Virus record (IMG/VR): IMGVR_UViG_3300044511_000068
Coordinates: 1-36,191 of that record
Direction: 5' to 3' (one strand)
DNA from: a virus
Length of the DNA: 36,191 bases
Part shown: positions 9,001 through 17,100 of the stretch, piece by piece
How the letters are laid out: every line of letters begins with the position of its first letter
Position numbering within the stretch: the stretch's first letter is position 1
The notes under the pieces: model-generated
Database searches by the model: none
What the model saw: only the letters and a program-made list of their open reading frames with translations
What the model was told of the DNA's origin: nothing
Position numbers and translations under genes: made by a program

Positions 9001-11718
9001 TATCCGTACCTCGTAGTGTTTAAAATCTAGGTCGGTACAAGCATCCCACGTAAGTGTGGTACCTTCTCCAGACAGTGAGTAGGTTACTCCAGTAATATTG
9101 GCAGGAGCTACGGTTTTTCCGCGAATTAAGTAAGGAGGTAAGTTAGTAGGTGGGTATACTAATGTAGGCCCTTTTTTGCCTAAACTATTAAATGGAGTTA
9201 CGATAATACGAAATCCTGTGTTATCTTGTACTCCCAATATCTCGTGAGATAACTCCCTTGTATTAGTTGCATACGTGTTGGAGCTCGTAAGCGTATATGA
9301 AGTAGGGCTAGTAAAACTATAGTATTGCGTTGTTATAGAATATCCAGTAGTATTTAAATTGGAAGGTAGAGAGAAATTAAGTTTTGTTTTTATGGACTTC
9401 CCTGTAGCCTCTATATATATGTCATCTCTTATAACTATATTCTTACTGTAGATATACCCACTACCCTGCAGAATAGTAGTGATGTTACCGGGGTTAGTTA
9501 TAATACTGTCTCCAGATATACTAGCTACTGTATAATATGCTATTTGATTATACAGCATATCGTTAGAATCCGCTAATACCCCTGTAACTCCTATTATATC
9601 TCCCGGGCGGAATAAACTAGCATAAGAAGAGGCAATGGTTAGCACAGTACCGTTTTGGCTGAACTCCATACCGTACCCTGAGCTAGGTATGGCATTAATA
9701 GGGTTAGGTACTAAGTTGCTTACTGTATAGTTATTAGCAGGTAGGGTGACATTCTCCTCTATATAAGCATATTTATCTTTATCATAAGCTATAGCATTTA
9801 TTTCAAAAACGCCTACTGTATCTGTATCTTTTATGCTAATAACCTTATACTCTTCTGGAGTTAAATCTGCACGGTTTAGTACCCATATAGATCCGGCTGC
9901 TATGCCCTCGTCTAAAGACTCCCCTAGCGTTAAAATGTTTGTAGTGCCAGGGGGTGCTATAACCGAGTAAGATTTTACGCTTAGCCTACTAGTATCGTGT
10001 TCTACTACGGTAGGGTGATTAGTACTTGTAGAGTTTGCGGAGGTAGATAAATTATTGCAGCTAATTTTATAAGTTTTTCCTGCCTCTATAATAACATCTC
10101 TATCTAAAGTTATAGTATTTGCGGTACGGCTTAGTACCCTGCCCGCCAACTTAAACTGTTTTCCACCTGCTCTTATGTTATCTAGCACCCTTATTACCAT
10201 ACCAGGGCGTAAATAGGCCGAGTCTAACGCTGCTTTGAAAGATACTGCATTACTCTCATATGTGTCAGTATACAATAGCCATTTACCTAGTCTGTGGGCT
10301 TGCCCTCTACTGGTACAGCCCATTGCTACAGTCTCTATAGGATTATACCCATACTTAGTTATGGCTGTATCATCTAAAGTAACATACTCTATACGCTGCT
10401 TGTAGTCAAGCATAGGGTCGTTCCAAGTTATTAAAGCAGCGTTATGCTTCACTTTCCTAGACCCTCCTGCATATGTGAACTTTCCGTTCAACACGTTAGC
10501 ATTTGTAAATTGCATAATCGGGTCTTGTACGACGGCGTCTTGTATACAACTAATCAACCCAGTAGACCAAAAAACCATCCCACGGAACGCACTTGCTAAG
10601 TTTTGTAGAACCTGTACTGCATCCTCTTTAGTCTGGATATAAGCATTGAGACTAAATCGTCTCTCTAACTGTCCAGGGTTATAAGGGTCTGGCACTAATT
10701 CATCACACTTTTGCGCTATCTCATATAAGCTAGCAAGGTCTATTTGGTTGGCATCTATGTAACTACCTAAGCCGTACCTCTCGTTAGTTAATAAATCATA
10801 GAAACACCATGCAGGGTTATCAGTCCAGGCTACTTTTGTAACTGTACCATCCCACAAACCTGTGTAAGTACGAGATATAGGATCATAGTTGTGAGGTATT
10901 TTAACTTGCAGTAGCTTCATTAAATACCCTCTAGTAGGGATACTATTAAAGTACTCAGAATTAATTTTTAATCCTACTATCGCACTATTGGGGTAGAATA
11001 GCTTGATTGTAGTTATGCAAGTAAGGCTATCAAAATATACTGTATCGGTCTTTTTAGTTCCGGTTTCCTGAGGAGTAACCCTCCAAGCTTTTACTACATA
11101 ATTGTTGGAGTAGTTCGCTGCAGGTAAGTCATGTACAAAACTCCAAGTAAATTTACTAGAAGTTTTTCCTTCAATAGTTTTTGTGCCACTATCTAAAACT
11201 ACCGAGCCGTCCCCTTTTAAGATTTGATACGCGTATGAGCTTGAATAACCTACTAGGTCTCCATTACTTTTATACTCATATAACGAAGGTATACTAAAAG
11301 TTACGCGTATTCTATTAGTGGTACCTCCTTGTACAACAGCTGTTTTGTATAAAGGAGTGCCGTCAGCATTTTTTTCTAGTTTTTCGCCTACAGATAACTC
11401 AGCTTCTACAGTGGGAAAGTTGCCAATGTTAGTAGAATCTCCTACTGGATTACTTTTTAACTCATTGAGAGTAGAGCCCCTTCTATACTCGAAATCTTTC
11501 AAGGTATAGTTAGTAGTGCCGTCAGGGTTCATTAGAGGTACCCCGTCCAAGTATATAGACTTTTGAGGGTTATCATTACCATTAGCAAAGCCTTCAATAG
11601 GTCCCTCACATAAAAGGTCAAGCACTTTAGCATAGCTTCTAGACTTAAGGTTATCCGCCTCTTCTATCGGAGTGTGCCCGCCACCACCTTTACCACCACC
11701 GCTGCCGTGTATTAACAT
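6064..11718 (-). CDS. J: Tail tip / host specificity protein (lambda J-like)
   Basis: An 1,884-residue central tail-tip protein, much longer than lambda J (1,132 residues). The N-terminus is diagnostic: glycine-rich HGSGGGKGGGG, then NLKSRSYAKVLDLLCEGPIE and SIYLDGVPLMNPDG. Further J-type blocks follow, such as YGLGSYIDANQIDLASLYEI, AFRGMVFWSTGLISCIQD and LDYKQRIEYVTLDD. Residues about 865-1350 hold several fibronectin type III-like domains (HYEVRIG, DHYEIYHTS, DYYEVGYYEG). The region from about 1500 to 1760 contains repeats of the form CPH(H)GLVAGDTVLLDF, at about 1511, 1586, 1693 and 1724. The protein should close the tail tube and contact the host receptor; the C-terminal extension probably sets specificity. 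It follows I closely and precedes the fibres. Confidence 0.95.
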   Translation of the reverse strand: MLIHGSGGGKGGGGHTPIEEADNLKSRSYAKVLDLLCEGPIEGFANGNDNPQKSIYLDGVPLMNPDGTTNYTLKDFEYRRGSTLNELKSNPVGDSTNIGNFPTVEAELSVGEKLEKNADGTPLYKTAVVQGGTTNRIRVTFSIPSLYEYKSNGDLVGYSSSYAYQILKGDGSVVLDSGTKTIEGKTSSKFTWSFVHDLPAANYSNNYVVKAWRVTPQETGTKKTDTVYFDSLTCITTIKLFYPNSAIVGLKINSEYFNSIPTRGYLMKLLQVKIPHNYDPISRTYTGLWDGTVTKVAWTDNPAWCFYDLLTNERYGLGSYIDANQIDLASLYEIAQKCDELVPDPYNPGQLERRFSLNAYIQTKEDAVQVLQNLASAFRGMVFWSTGLISCIQDAVVQDPIMQFTNANVLNGKFTYAGGSRKVKHNAALITWNDPMLDYKQRIEYVTLDDTAITKYGYNPIETVAMGCTSRGQAHRLGKWLLYTDTYESNAVSFKAALDSAYLRPGMVIRVLDNIRAGGKQFKLAGRVLSRTANTITLDRDVIIEAGKTYKISCNNLSTSANSTSTNHPTVVEHDTSRLSVKSYSVIAPPGTTNILTLGESLDEGIAAGSIWVLNRADLTPEEYKVISIKDTDTVGVFEINAIAYDKDKYAYIEENVTLPANNYTVSNLVPNPINAIPSSGYGMEFSQNGTVLTIASSYASLFRPGDIIGVTGVLADSNDMLYNQIAYYTVASISGDSIITNPGNITTILQGSGYIYSKNIVIRDDIYIEATGKSIKTKLNFSLPSNLNTTGYSITTQYYSFTSPTSYTLTSSNTYATNTRELSHEILGVQDNTGFRIIVTPFNSLGKKGPTLVYPPTNLPPYLIRGKTVAPANITGVTYSLSGEGTTLTWDACTDLDFKHYEVRIGTASSFDDITDTADKFITVGNKLTYTDSLKNYNVFIKAVDTSDICSRTAANLSVAISTPQAPSALTAALVDSTFELAWVPPVISNGYPIDHYEIYHTSLATNNLITTTPNTNYSGSVNWLGSRAFFVRAVSSRLEYTDAVGEETSAALLVEVPQPPVASTITGRITGSTATITWTDNKAPNTLGASGYIVKFNNITYEVPASPGTLNNSVIVTLPPNTLGDLSVEIQKVDTNTPNYTSSSVLKTGVITLAPPGLVEGFNLIIEGAQYKASWSALTNTIPIDYYEVGYYEGDNAISIGKAYTTFILKDVDWGGTRSFWVRAYDVLGNCSGKKNSTLTIELPSAPTIREVSVIDNNVLLYWNENAVSTTQLPIVSYYLRKKYIKEGVEVFSILGEKSGGFTTVIETASNVYTYELAAIDTARNLSSYTSRSATVNQPPDYILRADRDTKFSVDTDSVLGSSVGATFVDSYNIMVDSDGTRLMPVNPTESWQDHFINHNWSTIQDALDDQQFIYASPGTTSAFYEEVIDYKTVIPSSKVTITPTKTIVSGNPAYNCDLYTALGKEYTITVTGGNTFTLLTSTSGTAAGTLCILNKNLSGEYTRGGNVVTITTLTPHNLSTGEVVVLDFINGALHGTVDDTIWTEFLNSTSAYSSNFRFVKYTLSSSSAKLGTYNILSESPIITVSCPHHGLVAGDTVLLDFIDGNAQNSSDNSYTISTVATDTFTVVSSVVEGFSSGNVHVYNPKFSGLIDLASVNVKLDSKLKTITGTLTPRVPLTATSFSQTANNIVINMPNNNHNLSVDDIIDLSMYTGTYSQVGTTITVTCPHSLAINELVILDFSSGGAKDNVYKIASTTSGSFTVNTELNLTTSGSVSVSKGIKLTGVAGSELYAKDTVSITRNISSPTIDINGSLVFVTSDKTISSTPEFIDIDAIVLSANSTQAITAVYDYVDAAKPGFFRVLLFNAAGTRVSASCSYTVRGF

Positions 11719-11726
11719 ATTATTCC

Positions 11727-12341
11727 CTATATAGTTTCATGCTCTAACCCGGCACTAATTACCCCCGAGCCTATCATTAAGGTACCATACCCTATTGGAA
11801 CAGGGTGGCCTTGCATTATAGTATTAACAGGACCATTAAAATAAGTATTAGGGGTATTCTCCGGTCTTTCTTGTACGTTAGGTTTATTGGGAGCAAATAA
11901 AAGGCTTGACACTCCTGCTAGTATTAAACCTACCCCCATTTGTACGGCAAAGTTGCCTACAACTGCCGCTTTACCGGCAGCTGCTGCGCCTCCTCCTAAT
12001 AAACTTGAGGTAAGTCCTGTGATATAAGGCGCAGCCATTATCAATGCAATACCCAGTACAACAGCAAAAATACCTCCACTCTTTCCGCCACCACCTGTTA
12101 TAGCGGGGACTATATGAAGTTCAGAGGCAGAGCCTAAAGGTTCCAGTACACTAGTGTTGTCTCTATACATGTCGCCGGTTCTCACGTGAAAACCTGGTTG
12201 GTATCCAATTATATGCTCTTTGAAACCTTTAAAGTTAGCCCCAATTACCCCCATCACTTGCTGGATAGTAGTACCACTAACTACAATTTTGTCTACAAAC
12301 TTAGTGGCTAAATCTCCATAAAGATAAACGGTTCTCATCAT
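11727..12341 (-). CDS. I: Tail assembly protein I-like
   Basis: A 204-residue protein. The N-terminal domain (MMRTVYLYGDLATKF, then FKEHIIGYQPGFHVRTGD and LHIVPAITGGGG) is the ubiquitin-like fold typical of lambda gpI. It is followed by a glycine/alanine-rich hydrophobic region (residues about 85-150, with FAVVLGIALIMAAPYITGL and VQMGVGLILAG) and a C-terminal segment with YFNGPVNTIMQGHPVPIGYG that is well conserved in this family. Its ATG overlaps the K stop by four bases (ATGA), with AGGAG six bases upstream. In lambda, gpI is needed to assemble the tail tip together with K, L and J and is not found in the mature particle. The K-I-J order supports the call. Confidence 0.93.
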   Translation of the reverse strand: MMRTVYLYGDLATKFVDKIVVSGTTIQQVMGVIGANFKGFKEHIIGYQPGFHVRTGDMYRDNTSVLEPLGSASELHIVPAITGGGGKSGGIFAVVLGIALIMAAPYITGLTSSLLGGGAAAAGKAAVVGNFAVQMGVGLILAGVSSLLFAPNKPNVQERPENTPNTYFNGPVNTIMQGHPVPIGYGTLMIGSGVISAGLEHETI

Positions 12342-13072
12342 AAAAAGCTCCTATGCCTAAATACATTAGAAGTAGCCTTTCGCCAAAAGCTACCGTATTG
12401 TTCTTTACAAGATAATCTATTGTACCCATGATGGGCAATACTATTAGTATCATAATATACTGCACTATGACTAGCGTACTCTGTATTGCCTGTATTCATT
12501 AGTAATACATCATACTTCTTCAAGTCTTTAACTTCCGTAAATCCATACTCACTTGCTTTATCGATAAACGTGTTTTTATATTTAGCCCAGTATGCGTCTG
12601 TTTCTTGGTGCCTAGGTAGTTCTATATTAAGCTCTTCTTTGTATAAGTCGCAAATAAAGTTCCAACAATCATAAATCCCGTACACATACTCTCTACCGAA
12701 CAAAGGTAAATCTTTTCGAGGAGGTTTTATAGTATGATAGCCTTTAGTCTTTATAGAGTATATTATCCAAGGTACCCCTGTTTTCACACAACTTAACTGG
12801 TCTTGGTCAGAAGGTCTTTCATCTACTGTCGTATGTGAGTGAAATACGGCTAACAGCTCGGAATCTTTTAATGCCCTTATCTGGTCTATAGGATCTATTA
12901 TAAAATCCTCTGTTGGATTAGCAGATATATTTTTACAAGGCCTAAATAGTTTTTTACCTTTAAAGTTAACGATTAATCCACAGGCTTCTTTTGGGTACTC
13001 ACTAACTGCATAAGCTACTAGTATAGTGCTTATTTCAGTGTCTAATAAATTAGTATTGTAATAGTCCTGCAC
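12338..13072 (-). CDS. K: Tail tip hydrolase K-like: JAMM plus NlpC/P60 domains
   Basis: About 244 residues from the GTG at 13072, chosen because GGAGG lies eight bases upstream; an in-frame TTG at 13087 lies on that ribosome site. The N-terminal half has a complete JAMM/MPN metal motif: Glu29 (YPKEACG), His78-Ser-His80, Ser88 and Asp91. The C-terminal half is an NlpC/P60 peptidase with Cys136 in YGIYDCWNFICDLY and His202 in YASHSAVYYD. This two-domain layout is that of lambda gpK, thought to act at the tail tip and to cut peptidoglycan cross-links during DNA entry. The gene overlaps L by 23 bp and I by 4 bp. All catalytic residues appear intact. Confidence 0.94.
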   Translation of the reverse strand: MQDYYNTNLLDTEISTILVAYAVSEYPKEACGLIVNFKGKKLFRPCKNISANPTEDFIIDPIDQIRALKDSELLAVFHSHTTVDERPSDQDQLSCVKTGVPWIIYSIKTKGYHTIKPPRKDLPLFGREYVYGIYDCWNFICDLYKEELNIELPRHQETDAYWAKYKNTFIDKASEYGFTEVKDLKKYDVLLMNTGNTEYASHSAVYYDTNSIAHHGYNRLSCKEQYGSFWRKATSNVFRHRSFL

Positions 13073-13802
13073 CTGGAAACCCTCCAAAAGGTAAAGCTTG
13101 GTCTACCCCGTTAATTGGAGGAAATCTAAGTTTACACTCATCTAATGTTTTTTTACAAGAGCCATACGCTGTACCTGTATACCCGCAGTTAGCGTCTTTA
13201 AACACCCAGAAACAGTGGTTCTGTAAAATGGTTCGTCTAGGCAGCTTAACGCTTGTTATATCCAGTGCACTTGCTAACTCATACTTTACATACTCATCAG
13301 TTTCTTCTACTTTTCGGTCAACAAAATATACCTCTTGAGGGAACTCAGCTAAAGGATCCGCAGAAACATTGCCTTCCTCGAAATTTACAGCGTCTAAGAA
13401 CTTTATCATAGTTCTATGCCTTATTACTTTAGCCCCTATAAAGTCGTTCAGGGCTAAATTAAGGATAGTTACTAGACCCCCTATATTAGCTACGGTAAAG
13501 TTGGGGGTAGGTAATTGTCCAGAGCTACTATACTCAAAACCTTCTCCTAATACAGGAAATAAAGCATACTTTTTCCCCTGCCAAGTAACTTCTTCACCTT
13601 TAAGGTTAAGGTCTGTAAAAAACCTTAGAGTGCGATAACTACTCATAGTTGTAACATCTGCGTAGTTAGAGTCCCCTAGCTCGGGGGCTACGGAAGCTAA
13701 CTCCGCATCTGTAAACTGGTCGGGAGGGAAATACACTTCAAATAAGTCAACTAGTCTACTAGGGGCGGACTTTAGAGCCTCTTGCATTAAAGATAAACTC
13801 AT
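13050..13802 (-). CDS. L: Minor tail protein L-like (four-cysteine tip protein)
   Basis: A 250-residue protein with the lambda gpL pattern. The N-terminus has LVDLFEVYF, a common start for this family, followed by the block TNFTVANIGGL-like (residues about 100-110) and LNDFIGAKVIRHRTM. Four cysteines near the C-terminus (Cys197, Cys206, Cys216, Cys223, in NHCFWVF...NCGYTG...SCKKTLDEC) match the set that holds an iron-sulfur cluster in lambda gpL. The start ATG overlaps the M stop by four bases. gpL belongs to the tip complex with K, I and J. The family call is strong from gene order and the cysteine set; cluster content here is inferred. Confidence 0.93.
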   Translation of the reverse strand: MSLSLMQEALKSAPSRLVDLFEVYFPPDQFTDAELASVAPELGDSNYADVTTMSSYRTLRFFTDLNLKGEEVTWQGKKYALFPVLGEGFEYSSSGQLPTPNFTVANIGGLVTILNLALNDFIGAKVIRHRTMIKFLDAVNFEEGNVSADPLAEFPQEVYFVDRKVEETDEYVKYELASALDITSVKLPRRTILQNHCFWVFKDANCGYTGTAYGSCKKTLDECKLRFPPINGVDQALPFGGFPGAGLLQY

Positions 13803-14167
13803 AGGTCAAACACCTTTTCAAATTCGCAGCTAATGCTAGCATCTAGATGGGAATTATGGGTAATATCCCAACTGTTGCAAATTACTTTGTACTGAATAGT
13901 AGAGCTAGGAGGAGTCCACAAAAAGTAGTCCACTCCTGCTCTTGCGGCAAAAAACCCTAATATTGTAGTGGCTGCGTTTACTGGGATACTATTCCAGTTA
14001 ATACTCCAAGTTTGGTTGAGGGTGTTTATACCAGCAGCTATTCGCTGCTGGTATCCATCGCCAAATTGAGCCTTACTGACGCGGGGGGTTATTTTACTAG
14101 AAAACCCTTTAGAAGGGTTTGGTATTGGTATACCATCATAAGTTAAGTTATTAAAATTTTCTGCCAT
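13799..14167 (-). CDS. M: Minor tail protein M-like
   Basis: A 122-residue protein of the lambda gpM family. Visible landmarks are IPNPSKGFSSKITPRVSKAQ and GDGYQQRIAAGINTLNQTW near residues 15-52, FFAARAGVDYFLWTPP in the middle, and a short C-terminal CEFEKVFDL. Family members are about 105-130 residues, so the length fits. It begins six bases after the tape-measure stop, with an AGG ribosome site overlapping that stop. gpM forms the ring that joins the distal tape-measure end and tail tube to the tip complex. Gene order H-M-L-K-I-J supports the assignment. Confidence 0.93.
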   Translation of the reverse strand: MAENFNNLTYDGIPIPNPSKGFSSKITPRVSKAQFGDGYQQRIAAGINTLNQTWSINWNSIPVNAATTILGFFAARAGVDYFLWTPPSSTIQYKVICNSWDITHNSHLDASISCEFEKVFDL

Positions 14168-14172
14168 TTTTA

Positions 14173-17100
14173 TTACCTATACAATAAACCCCCTGGCTTA
14201 CGTTGCTTAATTAACTCGGCTTGTACGGTTTGCTTAACCGCTGCACTTAACTGCTTACCAAACTCACTAGCTACATCTACATTAGACTTGGTCTCGGTAG
14301 TTCCGTCTTTTTGTACACTTACATTGACTTGAATACTGGTGTCTCCCATAGTTATTCCACCGGAGCTGCCTTTTAAAGTAACAGGTATGCTACGGTTGTC
14401 GGGTAGCGGGACAAATGCCTCGTTTTGACTACCTTCGCCAAATATAGCTAACTGAGGGCTAGTGGCTATTCCGCCTTGAGCATATGCATGAGTAGGTAGA
14501 TTATATACACCTTTAGGTCCTATAACTCCACCTTTCTCAGCAAAAGCAAGCATAACAGCTTTAGTAATAGCAGCATTCATAAATATGCCCAGCGTATTCG
14601 CGAATACGTTAGATATTATACTGTCCCCTTGAAGGGCAGTCCTAATACCCCCACTAATAGAACTTCCCAGTCCCCTAGCAATTTGCTGCTCTACCTTATC
14701 TTGCTCCTTCTGGGGGAAAACACCTGTGGAGCTAGCGGAAGCACCAATTCCCTGCAAAGGTGTAGCAGTAGCAGCCTCACTAGCTGCAGTGCTTGCTCTG
14801 TTTTCTAAAACTAGGGAGAGTCTGCTTAGGTTTTCTGTAACTCCTACAACGCTAGTATCCATCTTATCTAAGCCAGACGTTGAGTCTTGTAACATTTTAT
14901 CAAACCCGTTTTGAATAGGATCAACTTCTCTTAGGATGTTACCAGACGTTGAGTCTTGTAACATTTTGCCAAACTCTGCTTGAATAGGATCCCCTTCTAT
15001 TTGGATGATACCAGTCGGTGTTGACTGACTTGGGAGATAACCATACATACCAGGATCACCTCTGTATTTGTAATACTTATCAAGGGCTTGATTGAAGAAA
15101 GGTAGCCCTTTTTGGGGTGCGAGGGCAGGGCTTAGCTGCAGCTTTACAGACTCTGGCCAGTCTGCCTGGTTTAGTTTATTTATATAATTTAGTTCTGCTA
15201 CCCTCATGCGCTCTTCAAGTTCTATCTCCTCCCTGTAGAGACGCTCTTGATCTACTCCCATCGCCCGGTTAAACTCCCTCTCTTCTTTACTGACAGCCTC
15301 TAGATAGGCGGGGGGAAGCAGAGTAGTTTCACTTATAGGCTTAGCATTAGGATCCACATAAGGAAATAATTGGGCCGAAGGATATAGCTTATCTACCCTT
15401 AAAGGCTTAGCATTAGGATCCACATAAGGATACAGTTTGTCTGCCTTATCAGCTGCTGCTTCTGCTTTTACGACCCCTTCCCTATTAAAACTTTTCACAT
15501 AGTTGTCAAACGCAGTGGTTAAGTTAACAATAGCCTCCTTCAAGCCCCTTTGGGAGTTTATTAAAGCGTCTGCTTGCTTCTCTGCGTCTGTTTTTATTTC
15601 TATGCCAAACAGTTTATTTACTGCCCCTCTAATGCCTCCATAGAGAGCCTGTTTCAGAGTATTACTAGCCATACTAGCAACACTTTCTGCTAGAATATTA
15701 CGAATTCCAGAACCTAGAGCCCCTATAAACTCTTTCCCGGTCATATTTTTAGACTGCTTGAGTAAGTCCATAAATAAATCTACGCTTTTATCTATAGAAT
15801 CAGCTAAACCTATGGCAGCTTGCTCCATAGTACTAGGTATATTTTTTATTTTATCATCTAAAGCAGTTACAAAAATTTCCCCCGCGTACTCCATATTAGA
15901 GCGGCTAAATATTTTTGCAAAAGTATCGGTAATGCTCCCGTTATAGCTCTCAGCCTCTTTCATTTCTAGAGACCTGCGCTGCTTATAAATTAGCAACTGT
16001 TTTTCGTATATTTCATATAACGCATTGGCAGTTTTAAGTTCTACATCAAATATCTCTTGCCTTAGAGCATATATATCGTGGGGGACTTGAGTATTTTTTA
16101 ACCTATCTTTAATAGGCTGCAGCCTCTTCTCCTTGTCTATTTCGAGGGCCGCAGCTTGTTCCTTTAGCAGGGGAGAGAGGTTATTTAAGGAGGCTAAAGC
16201 TTTTTTATTCTCCCGAGGGTGGTTAGAGACTAAGTGATCTACGTATTTTAGTATAAAATCTGCTGCGGAGCTTAGAGAAGTAGTAAACTGCTCGATTGAC
16301 TCTAAAAACCTATTACGAATTAAAATATCCCTCTGGTTTTTCTCTGCCATGGTTAAGTGCTCGCTATCTCTCTGGAGCATCTTTACCTTGATCTTTGCCT
16401 GCTCTATTTCTCGGGCTACCTGATCTGAGGCAGCTTTTAAAGCGTCGATCTCTTGAGGGATCTTATTTTTCGTCTTACCTAACTCTTCTTCTATTTTTTT
16501 CTGCTTATCTGTTAAGTTTGTTAATAAGTTCTCTGCCCCTGTAATGTCTAAAGCGTGCTTTTTCTGGGCAGTGTCCTTAACTAGTTTATTAAGCTCCGTA
16601 GATAAAAGAGTTACCCCTAAAGTCGCATCTTGTATGCTTAAGTTAAAGTCTTCTATTTCTAAGCTACGTGTCCGGGCCTCGGCCTTAAGTTGGTGAGTGC
16701 GGGCTTCGCCCGCCGAGATCGCGTCAAAAGTACTGAGCCATTTCTCTATGGGAGTTGTCTTTTGAGTCTCGAGTACGGCCTTTTCACTTTTTAGCTCACT
16801 AGCTGCGGCCTTATTCATGTTTTCAGAAGATAAAGCTTTTGCAGCTAAATCAAATAGGGGCATAACCTGAGAAAACTCAAACTCTTTCCTCCTTGCTTCC
16901 CTTGGGCTGGACTCCGGCATCTTGGCCAACTCTTGTATTCGTAAAGAGACCGCATTTAAAACCTCTCGGGGAGTAGCAGAGGCATCTAACCCCAATCCTA
17001 TAGGTCCTGCCGCTTTAAGTCTGAGCTGGAATATTTCTTTGTCCGACTCAGCTGTCTTCTGCAGCATCTTTAGCTGTACATTTAAGGAGGCGAGCTGAAT

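Noticed and set aside
12338-13087. K-like gene starting at the TTG at 13087
   Set aside because: That TTG is part of the GGAGG site that suits the GTG at 13072.
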